NCBI RefSeq assembly: GCF_900067135.1
Contig: NZ_FJUR01000003.1
Location: 1-64,000 of the forward strand
Source: Rhizobium sp. 9140
Lineage (GTDB): Bacteria > Pseudomonadota > Alphaproteobacteria > Rhizobiales > Rhizobiaceae
Reading direction: 5' to 3'
DNA length: 64,000 nt
Shown here: positions 1 through 9,623 of the stretch, in pieces
How the letters are laid out: each line of letters opens with the position of its first letter
Numbering within the stretch: the first letter of the stretch is position 1
The notes under the pieces: model-generated
What the model was told of the DNA's origin: nothing
The model's input: the letters and a program-made list of their open reading frames with translations, nothing else
The model's database searches: none
Translations under genes and position numbers: made by a program

Positions 1-1690
1 GGCGAGTTTACCTTCACCCTGTTTGTCGTGATTGCCGTTTCGCTTGTCGCTTCCTGGGTGGTGGCAGTGTTATTCACCCCCCTGCTGGGCGTGACAATCC
101 TGCCGAAAACCATGAAATCTCACCATGATCAGAAGGGCCGCGTTGGCGCGCGGTTTGCCTGGCTCCTGGGCATTGCCATGCGCTGGCGTTGGATCACGAT
201 CATCGCCACAGTGGTTGTCTTCGCACTGTCGCTTGGCGGTCTCGGCCTTGTACAGCAGCAGTTCTTTCGGCTTCCGACCGCTTAGAACTCATTGTGGACT
301 GGAGCATGCCCCAAAACAGCACGATTGCCGAGACCGACCGGCAGATGGCGAAGTTTGAGCGCGAGAAGCTCACAGGCAATACCGACATCGACCATTGGTC
401 GACCCATGTCGGCGAAGGTGCGCCACGCTTCATCCTCTCCTACGACGTGCAGACGCCGGCTGTCTGGTTCGGACAGATCGTTATCGTCGCCAAGGATCTC
501 GACTCGCGCGACAGGTTGCGTAAGGATCTTCAGGCCTATCTTGCGAAGACGTTCCCGGGGACCGATGCCTTCGTCAAACTGCTGGACATTGGTCCGCCCG
601 TCGGCAAGCCAGTGCAGTACCGCCTCAGTGGCCCCGACATCCAGGGGTTCGCGATCTTGCGCTGAAATTCGGCGCGGTGATCAACCGCCAGCCGCTACTG
701 TCTAACATGACCTATGACTGGAACGAGCCGACGCGTGTCGTGAAGGTGGACGTTCTTCAGGACAAAGCGCGTCAGCTCGGCGTGTCGTCCGAGGATATCG
801 CGAACGTGCTGAACAGTGTCGTCCAAGGGACTTCCATCACCCAGATCCGCGACGACATCTATCTGATCGATGCCATCGGCCGGGCCGAAGACGCCGAGCG
901 TGGATCGATCGAGACGCTGCGCAATCTCCAGCTTCCGGGGGCGGACGGCAAATCTGTGCCGCTGTCCGCCGTTGCGAAATTCCGCTACGAACTCGAACAA
1001 CCGAAGATCGCGCGAAGAGACCGCATCCCGACGGTCACCATAAAGGCCGCCGTCGTCGGACCGACACAACCGGCAACCATTGTCGAACAGCTTAAACCTG
1101 ACGTGCAGAAGTTCACCGACGCCCTTCCAGTGGGTTACAAGGTCGAGATCGGCGGTTCGGTGGAATCGAGCGCGGACTCGCAGGCTCCCATCATCGCCGT
1201 TGCGCCGCTGATGCTGTTTACAATGGTGACAATCCTTATGATCCAGCTTCAAAGCTTCAGCCGTCTCTTCCTGGTGTTCGCCGTCGCGCCGACCGCCGTG
1301 ATCGGGGTGGTCGCGGCGCTCTTGCTTAGCAATGCGCCTATGGGCTTCGTCGCGATCCTCGGCGTGCTTGCCTTGATTGGCATCCTCATCCGAAACTCGG
1401 TTATTCTTGTTGTGCAGATCGAGCATCTGAGGAGCGAGGGCGTCGCGCCGTGGCAGGCCGTCTTCGAAGCGACCGAACACCGGATGCGCCCGATACTTTT
1501 GACGGCGGCGGCCGCCACTCTCGCGCTCATACCGATCTCGCGGGAGGTATTCTGGGGACCAATGGCTTACGCCATGATGGGAGGGATCGTTGTGGGCACG
1601 GTCCTGACGCTCCTGTTCCTCCCGGCTCTCTACATCGCCTGGTTCCGGATACCTGCCCAGGATGCAGACGTGTCAACCGTCTCGGCGTGA
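1..1690 (+). pseudogene. RND efflux pump inner-membrane subunit, 5' truncated by the window and twice frameshifted
   Basis: The reading frame encodes the second half of an AcrB/MexB-like RND transporter. This inner-membrane proton-driven pump trimer exports drugs or other solutes with a periplasmic adaptor and an outer-membrane channel. The frame is open from base 1 to about 267 with membrane helices, changes frame there, runs to a stop at 663-665, and resumes in a third frame that ends at 1690. The three pieces join naturally if one C is restored near 268 (SDRLELIVDW follows in the next frame) and one G in the G-run at 644-647 (restoring VRDLALKFGAVI). The last 337 codons hold the large periplasmic loop and five C-terminal transmembrane helices. 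Either the gene is decayed or both sites are sequencing contractions. No adaptor gene is visible downstream. The family call is secure; the broken state depends on sequence accuracy. Confidence 0.85.
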
Positions 1691-1752
1691 CCCTTGTATA
1701 AACTGGCGCGTTGAAAGCGCCCCGTAAAAAACTCAACCGGTTGGATCCATTC

Positions 1753-2883
1753 ATGCCCGTATCGCTTTTTGTCATTCTCAGTCGGTCATCCGGCAGGCTT
1801 GTGTTTTTAGCTTTGATTGCTTCTTTGTCGGGATGTGCATCGCGGCCGTCAGCAACGGTCCTCGAGCCCGTCTCGATAGGCCAGAATATGGGCCAGAAAG
1901 TCAGTCTCCTCGCCGTCACCAACCGGAACAAGGTCGAAAAGGACGGTGGCTTCGGCAGCAACTGGGCAGGGAACCTGACATACGAACGCTACGACTTCTC
2001 GGTGCCGCGCGAACGGACGGTCGCGGCCATCAGGTACCCGTCCAGTACTCCGGACACACGACGGGATTTTTTGGTCACCGGACGGGATCAACTGACCGAA
2101 GCGTCGTGGGTTGAGGCCGCAGGTCGTGCGGCGACCTCCGATGGCTCCGTCGCTCTTTTCGTTCACGGATATAACTACCGGTATCAGGAAGCCTTGTTCA
2201 GGGCGGCACAAATGGCTGCTGATGCCAGTACTATCAGCCCGATCCTGTTCTCTTGGCCATCCGCAGCAAGCGTGACCGGATACGTCACCGACCGGGATGC
2301 GGCACTTTATTCAAGGACAGAGCTCGAGCGCGTTCTGACGGTTCTTGCCAAAGCACCGAAGGTCAAGCGCATCATCCTGTTCGGTCACAGCATGGGCGGC
2401 TTCCTGTCTATGGAAGCGGTAAGACAGCTCAAGCTCGAAGGCCGTGATGATGTTCTCGGAAAGCTGCAAATTGTCCTGGCGGCCCCGGACATCGACGTCG
2501 ATGTGTTCCGGGCACAACTCCTCGACATAGGTCGACTGAAGAACCCAATTACACTTCTTGTTTCGAAGACTGACCGCGCGTTATCCGTGTCGAGCCTGGT
2601 GGGCGGTGAACGACCCCGTGTTGGTCTCGTAGACATAGCCGATCCGCAAATAAGGGATGCGGCAATAAAGGCGAACGTTTCGGTCATCGATATCTCGTCC
2701 GTCGAGGCAAGCGACGGCCTAGGTCACGACCGGTATGCAACACTCGCCCGCTTTGGCGGCGAACTTGAAAAGGCCGAAGCGCGAGCACGCAACGGTGGGA
2801 ACGTTGGCGCTTTCGTTTTCGACGCGGCGGGCGCGGCGGTCGCTACTCCGTTCCGGCTCGCCGGGCAGATCGCCCGGCAGTGA
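1753..2883 (+). CDS. DUF900-type alpha/beta hydrolase lipoprotein
   Basis: This protein of 376 residues has the alpha/beta-hydrolase nucleophile elbow GHSMGG at about residue 210 and the sequence style of the DUF900 family, serine hydrolases of unknown substrate. An in-frame TTG lies at 1711, but the ATG at 1753 is preferred. It gives a compact signal peptide with a hydrophobic core (LVFLALIASLSGC) ending in a lipobox cysteine, so the mature protein should be a lipid-anchored envelope protein. It lies 62 bp downstream of the broken RND gene on the same strand and may be transcribed with it. It ends 137 bp before the convergent ROK remnant. The physiological substrate cannot be read from the sequence. 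Confidence 0.8.
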   Translation: MPVSLFVILSRSSGRLVFLALIASLSGCASRPSATVLEPVSIGQNMGQKVSLLAVTNRNKVEKDGGFGSNWAGNLTYERYDFSVPRERTVAAIRYPSSTPDTRRDFLVTGRDQLTEASWVEAAGRAATSDGSVALFVHGYNYRYQEALFRAAQMAADASTISPILFSWPSAASVTGYVTDRDAALYSRTELERVLTVLAKAPKVKRIILFGHSMGGFLSMEAVRQLKLEGRDDVLGKLQIVLAAPDIDVDVFRAQLLDIGRLKNPITLLVSKTDRALSVSSLVGGERPRVGLVDIADPQIRDAAIKANVSVIDISSVEASDGLGHDRYATLARFGGELEKAEARARNGGNVGAFVFDAAGAAVATPFRLAGQIARQ

Positions 2884-3020
2884 TGGACTCAAGACACCGA
2901 CGGAACCATCGTATCAACCCTCTTCCTGCCGGGTGAAACCACTGACTTCGATGAGCATCAGGCCAGGCGTGACTCAAGCGGTCGGCTGGCAGCCACTCAC
3001 TCTGTTTGGATTGAGGTTTT

Positions 3021-4182
3021 TTAATTGGACGCCTCTCCTAAGCGGTGAACGGCTGAGGTCGGCTGGCCAACCGAAATCCATTTCGCAAGACAACGCGGCA
3101 AGAAGATCTGATCGATTACCATCTGTGCAGCCCCTACGAGGCCCGAGCCCTCGGTCTGTTGGACAACAACAATTCCGAGATCGCGGGTTACGAATGGAAG
3201 CGCGTGGCCATAGATCGATTGGCGCATTGAGGCGAGAAACAGATCGCCCAGCTGGGGCAGCGCACCACCGGCTACGATGACCGCGGGGTTCAAAACGTTG
3301 ATGGTCGCGCCGAGAGCTCTTCCGATCGTCATGCCTGACATTGCAACAAGGCGCTGCGAGGTTTCGTCACCATATCTGACGCCTTCTGCGAGGTGACCCA
3401 CCTGCAGGGGCGTCCCCTCTTCCTGGAGCCGCGCGAAATACGCACTCTCGCCACTTCTGCCCGCGGAGCCCGCCGCTCTGAGCAGTGCCTCCCCACCCGC
3501 TACCGCTTCCAAGCAACCGCGTCGCCCGCATCTGCAAAGTTCATCGCCACCCACCGTAATGTGACCAATGTTTCCCGCAGCGCCTTGCGCGCCGCGCATC
3601 ACCCTGGAGTCGCTGACAACACCGCATCCGATGGCGAGATCCGCATTCAGATAAATGAAGTCGCGCTGGCCCTTCGCTACCCCGGTCCTCATCTCGGCCA
3701 AGGCCAACATGTTGTCGCTCGTGTCCAGCCACACCGGTGCGTCGAATATCGAGGCCAGCCTCTCTCGCACCGGATAGCCGATCCAGCTCGTCGGGAGAGA
3801 TGGCGAGTCAATCAAGGTGGCGGTCTCAAGGTTGCTGTGCGCAGGCAGCCCTACGCCGACGCCCCATACCTTTTCCCGCCCGATTTCGAGTTCGGCGAGC
3901 ATCGATTCCCAGCTCGACTGCGCGAATGCGAAGGCGTCGCGCGGGCCGGCGGAAAAATCGCTGGGACGGCTGCGGGTGGACAAGAGCTGTCCCGCGAGGT
4001 CGGCCACACCCACGTGGAAGTGTGTGAGGTTTGCAAATCCAACCAAGATCGCGCCCGCACCAGCATTCAATCGAAGTTCGCGCGCTGCCCGCCCGCCTCT
4101 CGAGACGCCAGCTTCCCCGTCAACGATGATCTCCGATTCCAGGAGCTGATTCACCCGGTCGCTGATGAGACCGCGACCCAGG
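3021..4182 (-). pseudogene. ROK-family transcriptional regulator/sugar kinase, 5' end removed at an IS21 junction
   Basis: About 387 codons remain of a ROK (repressor, ORF, kinase) protein. Its N-terminal winged helix binds DNA and its kinase-like domain senses a sugar. Visible features are the end of the helix-turn-helix (LGRGLISDRVNQLLES), a glycine-rich segment (GAQGAAGNIGH) and the zinc motif CRCGRRGCLEA. The frame enters the left end of the IS21 copy at 4183, so the start codon and roughly the first 35 residues are missing. They are not found on the far side of the IS. The long minus-strand open frame that continues through the IS to 5540 is an antisense shadow of istA. The protein is probably not made, or is made without DNA binding. 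Confidence 0.8.
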
Positions 4183-4304
4183 TGAGAGCGGCGGTGGAAA
4201 AGTCGGCCACGGTAGCGGCGGAATAGTCCGTCCGCGGGCGGAGTAAAATCCGGCCACCTATTTCCTTTCTGCAATGATCGCAGGAGGGACAGGGGATCTA
4301 CACC

Positions 4305-5801
4305 GTGGAACTTTATTTGAGGGTTCGCCTGGCTGTTTCCGAAGGGATGACGCAGCGTCAGGCAGCAAAGCATTTCAACGTATCGCGCGACAGCGTGGCC
4401 AAGATGCTGTCGTATTCGACACCGCCCGGCTATCAGCGACGTTCGCCGATCCGGCGTCCGAAGCTGGATGCATTCGTTTCGACGATCGAGCAGTGGCTGG
4501 AAGCTGACATGGTGATGCCGCGCAAGCAGCGGCATACTGCCAAACGGGTGTTCGACCGGCTTCGTGACGAGTGCGGCTTCACCGGCGGCTACACGATCAT
4601 CAAGGATTATATGCGCGAGCGGGATCAACGCCGCCAGGAGGTGTTTGTGCCGCTGTCGCATCCACCGGGCCATGCGCAGGCCGATTTCGGCGAGGCGACG
4701 GTGGTGATCGGCGGCGTCGAGCAGAAAGCTCGCTTCTTTGTGCTGGATCTTCCTCATAGCGACGGATGTTATGTGCGTGCCTATCCGGCGGCAGTGGCCG
4801 AAGCCTGGGTGGATGGTCATGTCCACGCCTTTGCGTTCTTCGGGGCCGTGCCGCAGTCGATCGTCTATGACAACGACCGTTGCCTTGTCGCAAAGATCCT
4901 GCCCGACGGCACACGCAAGCGGGCAGCGCTGTTCAGCGGCTTCCTGTCCCACTACCTGATCCGGGATCGCTATGGGCGGCCGGGAAAGGGCAACGACAAG
5001 GGGAATGTCGAGGGTCTTGTCGGATATGCCCGACGCAACTTCATGGTGCCGATCCCGCGGTTTGCGACATGGGATGCGTTCAATGCTTTTCTGGAAGAGC
5101 AGTGCCGCAAACGCCAGCGCGACAAGCTGCGGGGCGAGAGCGAGACGATTGGCGAACGGCTGCAGCGCGATCTTGCGGCCATGCGTCCCTTGCCGGCGTC
5201 GCCGTTTGATGCCTGCGACCAGGCCAGCGCTGTTGTGACAGCCCAGTCGCTGGTGCGCTACAAGACGAACGACTATTCCGTACCGGTCGCCTACGGCCAT
5301 CAGGACGTCTGGGTCCGGGGCTATGTCGATCAGGTGGTGATCGGCTGCCGCGGCGAGATCATCGCGCGTCATCCGCGATGCTGGGAACGGGAAGACGTCG
5401 TCTTCGATCCCGTCCATTACCTGCCGCTGATCGAGCGGAAGATCAATTCTCTGGATCAGGCGGCTCCATTGCAGGGCTGGGATCTGCCAGACGAGTTCGC
5501 GACGCTGCGCCGGCTGATGGAAGGCCGCATGGCCAAACATGGGCGGCGAGAATACGTGCAGGTTCTGCGCCTGCTGGAAAGCTTCGACCTTGCCGATCTA
5601 CATGCAGCGGTGAAGCAGGCGATACAGCTCGGCGCGATCGGCTTCGATGCGGTCAAGCATCTGATCCTGTGCCGGGTCGAGCGCCGGCCGCCGCGGTTGG
5701 ATCTGGCGATCTATCCCTACCTGCCGACGGCGACTGTCGAGAAGACGTCAGCAAAGGCGTATATGCGCCTCCTGTCATCTGATGCGGGAGAAGCGGCATG
5801 A
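4305..5801 (+). CDS. istA: IS21 transposase IstA
   Basis: This 498-residue DDE transposase cuts and joins the ends of the IS21 element together with IstB. The N-terminal helix-turn-helix lies around residues 10-45 (MTQRQAAKHFNVSRDSVAKM). The catalytic acidic residues are visible as the D in QADFGEA, the D in VYDNDRC and the E in KGNVEGLVGY. The length is normal for IstA. Its stop overlaps the istB start by 4 bp (ATGA at 5798-5801), the usual coupling in this family. The copy at 30129-31625 is very similar, with most differences in the first 80 residues, so the two elements are related but not recent duplicates. Confidence 0.95.
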   Translation: MELYLRVRLAVSEGMTQRQAAKHFNVSRDSVAKMLSYSTPPGYQRRSPIRRPKLDAFVSTIEQWLEADMVMPRKQRHTAKRVFDRLRDECGFTGGYTIIKDYMRERDQRRQEVFVPLSHPPGHAQADFGEATVVIGGVEQKARFFVLDLPHSDGCYVRAYPAAVAEAWVDGHVHAFAFFGAVPQSIVYDNDRCLVAKILPDGTRKRAALFSGFLSHYLIRDRYGRPGKGNDKGNVEGLVGYARRNFMVPIPRFATWDAFNAFLEEQCRKRQRDKLRGESETIGERLQRDLAAMRPLPASPFDACDQASAVVTAQSLVRYKTNDYSVPVAYGHQDVWVRGYVDQVVIGCRGEIIARHPRCWEREDVVFDPVHYLPLIERKINSLDQAAPLQGWDLPDEFATLRRLMEGRMAKHGRREYVQVLRLLESFDLADLHAAVKQAIQLGAIGFDAVKHLILCRVERRPPRLDLAIYPYLPTATVEKTSAKAYMRLLSSDAGEAA

Positions 5802-6556
5802 GCAGCGACGCGCCAGAGATCCTGCTTGGCCACTATCTCAAAACCCTCAAGCTGCCGACCTTCCAGCGCGAGCACCAGAAGCTGGCCCGGCTATGCGCCA
5901 CCGAAGGCGTCGATCATGTCGGCTACCTGTTCCGGCTTGCTGAACGGGAGATGATCGAGCGGGACCGCCGCAAGGTCGAACGTCGGATCAAGGCGGCCAA
6001 GTTCCCGGTCGTCAAAAGCCTCGACAGCTTCGACTTCACAGCCATCCCCAAGCTGAACAAGATGCAGGTGCTAGAGCTTTCCCGTTGCGAATGGATCGAG
6101 CGCCGCGAGAACGTCATTGCGCTGGGCCCGAGCGGCACGGGAAAGACGCATGTCGCACTCGGTCTCGGCCTGGCCGCCTGCCAGAAGGGCCTGTCCGTCG
6201 GCTTCACCACGGCGGCGGCCCTGGTCAGCGAGATGATGGAGGCGCGTGACGAGCGGCGTCTGCTCCGGTTCCAGAAGCAGATGGCCGCCTACAAGCTGCT
6301 GATCATCGATGAGCTGGGATTTGTGCCACTATCAAAGACCGGGGCGGAATTGCTGTTCGAGCTGATCTCGCAACGCTACGAGCGTGGTGCCACCCTGATC
6401 ACCAGCAATCTGCCTTTCGACGAATGGACGGAAACACTGGGGTCCGAACGTCTCACCGGCGCACTGCTCGATCGCATCACCCACCACGTCAACATCCTCG
6501 AGATGAACGGCGAAAGCTATCGTCTCGCTCAAAGTCGCGCCCGAAAGGCCTGCTAA
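5798..6556 (+). CDS. istB: IS21 helper ATPase IstB
   Basis: IstB (252 residues) is a DnaC-like AAA+ ATPase that assembles on target DNA and activates IstA. A Walker A motif (GPSGTGKTH) lies near residue 110 and a Walker B motif (LLIIDELGF) near residue 170. Full length and intact. The start codon overlaps the istA stop by 4 bp, so translation is probably coupled. Downstream, 6557-6689 holds only the right-end repeats of the IS. Confidence 0.95.
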   Translation: MSSDAPEILLGHYLKTLKLPTFQREHQKLARLCATEGVDHVGYLFRLAEREMIERDRRKVERRIKAAKFPVVKSLDSFDFTAIPKLNKMQVLELSRCEWIERRENVIALGPSGTGKTHVALGLGLAACQKGLSVGFTTAAALVSEMMEARDERRLLRFQKQMAAYKLLIIDELGFVPLSKTGAELLFELISQRYERGATLITSNLPFDEWTETLGSERLTGALLDRITHHVNILEMNGESYRLAQSRARKAC

Positions 6557-6704
6557 AACTCCCCTCAAAAAATCGCCGCGCCGGCCTAAGACCCCCGCTC
6601 GGGCTACGCCCTCCCGGCCGTCTCAGGCCGGCGCCATAGTGGCCGACTTTTGCTCCGCCCCATGGCCGGTTTTTACTCCGCCGTTGACACTGTGTTTTCA
6701 GGCG

Positions 6705-7478
6705 TCAAAGCAGACTGCCCTGTTCCACCGGCTCTCCGGATTTGGACACGATGGAGGATCCGTACGGTTCGCGGGACGAGATGATCAGCGCATTATTCGG
6801 TAACGGACGGGCCAGTCCCTTGGCCTCTTCCCATGGCGCCCGCATCCAGATGTCGGTCTCTTCCTTTGCCAGCAGGAGGACCGGCATAGCCTTCTCATGG
6901 ATCGGCTTGACAAGATCGTTAGGATCCGTGGTCAGAAAACCATAGAGGTCGTCGGTGGTCAGGCCATCCTTGACCTTCCGGACGCTTTTCCATTGCGGCA
7001 CGTGGATACCGGCGAAGAACATCAGCGATTCCGCCTCGTCGCGCGCGAACCAGGCATTCGGCACATTGCCACCTTCCTCTTTGCTCGCGGGATCCGGTTC
7101 GGCGAAGCTTGTGACCGGGACGAGGCATCGATGTTCGACACCGAACCATCGTGTCCAGTGTGGGAAATTGAGCTTGCGCACGTTCGTCGTGCCGCGGTCC
7201 GCCTCCGTGTGAATCAGTTCCTCGAGATTAAAGGGCTTGCCCTTGGCCGCGAGCTTTTCGGCCTTTGCTTTGGCCGCTTTTTCCAAGGCGAAGCGAGGGG
7301 AGGGCAATCCCCATCGCGCATGCACAAGCTGCTTCTTGCCTTCCGCCGTGTTGCGGACGATCGGCCCCATCTGGTCGGGGTTCATCTGATAGGCTGGCAT
7401 CAGGTTGATCAGGCTTTCGGCATCCTGGGCCCATTTCGAGACCCAGTCCTTGTCTTCCATCCGATAAAGGTTGCACAT
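6705..7478 (-). CDS. SRAP-domain protein (SOS response-associated peptidase, YedK/HMCES family)
   Basis: This 257-residue protein should form a stable crosslink with abasic sites in single-stranded DNA and so protect them from error-prone processing. The active-site residues known for YedK/HMCES are all visible: Cys2 directly after the start Met (MCNLYR), the Asn in TTNVRKLNFPHW, the Glu in VPVTSFAEPD, and the His in PIHEKAMPVLL. It lies beside a DNA ligase and the imuA-imuB-dnaE2 mutagenesis cassette, a grouping that fits a role in DNA-damage tolerance. Its 3' end is only 15 bp from the IS21 copy, so the neighbouring DNA was lost or replaced there. It is on the same strand as the ligase and may be cotranscribed with it (59-bp gap). 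Confidence 0.92.
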   Translation of the reverse strand: MCNLYRMEDKDWVSKWAQDAESLINLMPAYQMNPDQMGPIVRNTAEGKKQLVHARWGLPSPRFALEKAAKAKAEKLAAKGKPFNLEELIHTEADRGTTNVRKLNFPHWTRWFGVEHRCLVPVTSFAEPDPASKEEGGNVPNAWFARDEAESLMFFAGIHVPQWKSVRKVKDGLTTDDLYGFLTTDPNDLVKPIHEKAMPVLLLAKEETDIWMRAPWEEAKGLARPLPNNALIISSREPYGSSIVSKSGEPVEQGSLL

Positions 7479-7537
7479 GCTGGAAAGCCCTCCGCTTGAA
7501 CCGGATGCAGTTTGTCCCGGTGTGTACCGCCTGCTCG

Positions 7538-8590
7538 CTAGTCGAGTTTGTAAACGTCGGCGTTGTCCTGCCGTTCCCGCAAGCCCTTATAAGAAGCGTG
7601 TCTTAGTTTGCCATCCGCCGTCCAGGCCCGAAACTCGATCTCGGCGATCAGCGTCGGCTCGACCCAGACAATGTTTGCTTTTCCGGAATAGGGCACCGGC
7701 GGCTGCTTCAGTTTCCAGCGAAGCTTGTCGAGCGTCCTACGCAGTCTGATCATCTCGGCTTGCCTGAAGCCTGTGCCGACATTCCCGACATGAACGAGCT
7801 CGTCACCGCGATAGGCAGCAAGCACCAGCGAACTGAAGCCTGCAGGCGACGCCGCCGACAGCTCATAACCAACAACCATGAAGGCTTCGCTCTGGACGCA
7901 CTTGATCTTGACCCAGTCGCCGGTCCGACCGGAACGGTAGGGTTGATCGAGGTGCTTGCCGACAATGCCTTCGAGGCCAAGGCTGCAGACATGTTGCAGC
8001 AGAATATCGGGTTCGGCGTCGAGTGTTTCCGATAGGCGGATGGCGCCATCCTTGCCGTTGAGCGTGTCCTCGAGAAGATGCCGGCGCGATCGGTATTCGA
8101 CATTGCGCAGATCGTGCCCGTCGAGGTACATGAGATCGAAGGCGTGGAGGACGGCGTCAGAGGCGCGATTGCCAGCCGTTTTGCCAGATGCACCCAACGA
8201 CTTCTGCAGCAGCCCGAAATCCGGTCGCCCTTCTTCATCGAGCACCACGGCCTCGCCATCGATGATCATCGTCGCCGGCCCAAGTGCTCGGGCAGCCTCT
8301 GCGATCGCCGGAAAACGATGCGTCCAGTCATGGCCACCACGCGTGAGGATGCGGACCCCTTTCGGCTCGATGTGAACAGCCAGGCGATAGCCATCCCATT
8401 TCAGTTCCCAGCTCCATTGCTCGCCTTTTGGAGGATGCGCCTTCAGTTGGGCGAGCGCCGGTTCGACGCGATCAGGCATCGGATCGAACAGGAGCTGTGG
8501 CTGTGCGGGATTACGCTTCCGACGCGGCTTTGACCGCAGCGGGGCTTCGGTATCACCAAGGAGCGGCTTTGATCTCGGTGGCTTCGTCAT
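7538..8590 (-). CDS. ATP-dependent DNA ligase, stand-alone LigD/LigC-type ligase domain
   Basis: This ligase of 350 residues joins DNA ends using ATP. Such single-domain enzymes often act in Ku-dependent end joining. The adenylation motif KWDGYR (Lys nucleophile) is near residue 80. Further nucleotidyltransferase motifs are DGEAVVLD, LEGIVGKHLDQPYRSGR and DWVKIKC, followed by an OB-fold. The polymerase and phosphoesterase domains of full LigD are absent, and no ku gene is seen here. The ATG at 8590 (MTKPPRSKP) is preferred over the upstream ATG at 8638, whose extra 16 residues look unlike the family. The gene is transcribed divergently from imuA with 280 bp between them. Confidence 0.9.
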   Translation of the reverse strand: MTKPPRSKPLLGDTEAPLRSKPRRKRNPAQPQLLFDPMPDRVEPALAQLKAHPPKGEQWSWELKWDGYRLAVHIEPKGVRILTRGGHDWTHRFPAIAEAARALGPATMIIDGEAVVLDEEGRPDFGLLQKSLGASGKTAGNRASDAVLHAFDLMYLDGHDLRNVEYRSRRHLLEDTLNGKDGAIRLSETLDAEPDILLQHVCSLGLEGIVGKHLDQPYRSGRTGDWVKIKCVQSEAFMVVGYELSAASPAGFSSLVLAAYRGDELVHVGNVGTGFRQAEMIRLRRTLDKLRWKLKQPPVPYSGKANIVWVEPTLIAEIEFRAWTADGKLRHASYKGLRERQDNADVYKLD

Positions 8591-8794
8591 GCCGACAGTC
8601 CAGCACAAAAACCTTAAGAATAGTGTGACGTCGCACATCTATCCCCGCTATTCACTATCGAGCCCGACGAGACAGAAGTTCCGCAAAAATTCTTGTTTCC
8701 TTATATCCCCTTGAATTCTCATCGAATCTTCGACTTTGCTAATACTGGGATAATATTCCTCAACCTCGTGGTGCTTGACTCTTTTGCGAGATAA

Positions 8795-8809
8795 GAACAA
8801 ACAATGAAC
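8795..8809. promoter_or_regulatory. Alphaproteobacterial LexA (SOS) box upstream of imuA
   Basis: The direct repeat GAAC-N7-GAAC is exact here (gaac aaacaat gaac), centred about 68 bp before the imuA start codon. LexA of Alphaproteobacteria recognises the direct repeat GTTC-N7-GTTC, which is the same motif read on the other strand. imuAB-dnaE2 cassettes are known LexA regulon members, so damage-inducible expression is a sound inference. Whether the divergent ligase gene is also controlled from this site is unclear. Its start is about 205 bp away. Confidence 0.85.
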
Positions 8810-8870
8810 AAATAGCCCGTACGACATGATGTCGATCCTTTGAACACGACCTTGAAGGGAGCCGTGAAGA

Positions 8871-9623
8871 ATGACTGCTGCCCGCCAAAGGGTGATCTGC
8901 GATTTACGCGACCGCATCGCGTCGATCGAGGGCGGATCCGCGAAGCGGGCAGGAACGCTGTCCTTTGGCGTTCCCGAAATCGATGCGGCCCTGCCTGGTG
9001 GTGGTCTCGCCTATGGAGCGCTGCATGAGTTTGCAGGCGGCGGCTCGGGCACCGTCGATGGTGCGGCTGCAGCCCTTTGTGTCGCCGGCATTGCCGCGCG
9101 CACCAAAGGCCCCGTCATCTGGTGCCTGACGCGGCCGGATCTGTTCTTTCCGGCTCTTGCCCAGGTTGGCCTCCATCCCGACCGCGTCATCTTCGTCGAA
9201 TCCGATCGGGAAGAGGATGTTCTGGCAAACATGGAGGAGGGCCTGTCCTTCGGCGGTCTGGGCGCCGTTGTCGGCGAGCTTGTCCGCCTGCCGATGGTCA
9301 GTTCCCGCCGCCTGCAGCTGGCGGCCGAGCGAACCGGGACCATGGCGCTTGCGGTGAGGCGATGGCGGCGACAGACCGAGGCGAATGATTTTGGGCAACC
9401 TACAGCCTCGACCACCAGATGGCGGGTGAGCGTGATGCCCTCGGAAAAGCTGCCAGTGCCGGGGGTGGGCAGGGCTCAATGGTTGCTGGAATTGATGCGC
9501 GTGAAAGCGGGTGAGTGTGCTGAGTTTCTCGTGAGGGCGTGCGATGACAAGGGTCGTCTCGATCTATCTTCCGGATCTGCCGACGGATCGCATTCGTCGA
9601 GCCGATCCGTCTATTCCGCCTGA
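8871..9623 (+). CDS. imuA: ImuA, RecA-like accessory protein of the mutagenesis cassette
   Basis: ImuA (250 residues) is a RecA-related protein that acts with ImuB and DnaE2 in damage-induced translesion synthesis. The sequence has the typical start (SFGVPEIDAALPGGGLAYGALHEF), a degenerate nucleotide-binding region and the conserved GLSFGGLGAVVGEL segment. It is the first gene of the cassette and sits 61 bp downstream of the SOS box. Its 3' end overlaps imuB by 80 bp in another frame. That is more than the usual few bases and implies coupled translation. The last 35 or so residues, inside the overlap, are low-complexity serine-rich sequence. Confidence 0.92.
   Translation: MTAARQRVICDLRDRIASIEGGSAKRAGTLSFGVPEIDAALPGGGLAYGALHEFAGGGSGTVDGAAAALCVAGIAARTKGPVIWCLTRPDLFFPALAQVGLHPDRVIFVESDREEDVLANMEEGLSFGGLGAVVGELVRLPMVSSRRLQLAAERTGTMALAVRRWRRQTEANDFGQPTASTTRWRVSVMPSEKLPVPGVGRAQWLLELMRVKAGECAEFLVRACDDKGRLDLSSGSADGSHSSSRSVYSA

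Larger units (their letters stand above)
4183..6689 (+). mobile_element. IS21-family insertion sequence, copy 1
   Basis: This is a 2,507-bp element carrying istA and istB. Its ends are imperfect 28-bp inverted repeats: the left end (4183-4210) begins TGAGAGCGGCGG, and the right end read inward (6689-6662) begins TGTCAACGGCGGAG. Both run into the AAAA..CGGCCA motif, and further subterminal copies of that motif lie at 4234-4257 and 6632-6655. Such multiple terminal repeats are typical of IS21. The boundaries agree with the second copy at 29242-31747 (2,506 bp). No matching 4-8 bp target duplication is seen (flanks acccagg and ctgtgtt). The element therefore probably suffered a deletion or recombination after it inserted. 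Confidence 0.88.

Noticed and set aside
1705..1721. A weak hairpin (GGCGC / GCGCC) between the RND and hydrolase genes as a terminator
   Set aside because: Only five base pairs and no T-run; it overlaps a possible upstream start of the hydrolase gene.
3021..5540. An 839-codon minus-strand open frame spanning the ROK gene and most of istA
   Set aside because: Only 3021-4182 resembles ROK proteins; beyond the IS end it is antisense to a clear transposase gene and has no family resemblance.
7479..7537. A second SOS box before the SRAP gene (GAACCGGATGCAGTT)
   Set aside because: Only one half-site is correct; the second reads AGTT, so it does not meet the GAAC-N7-GAAC rule.
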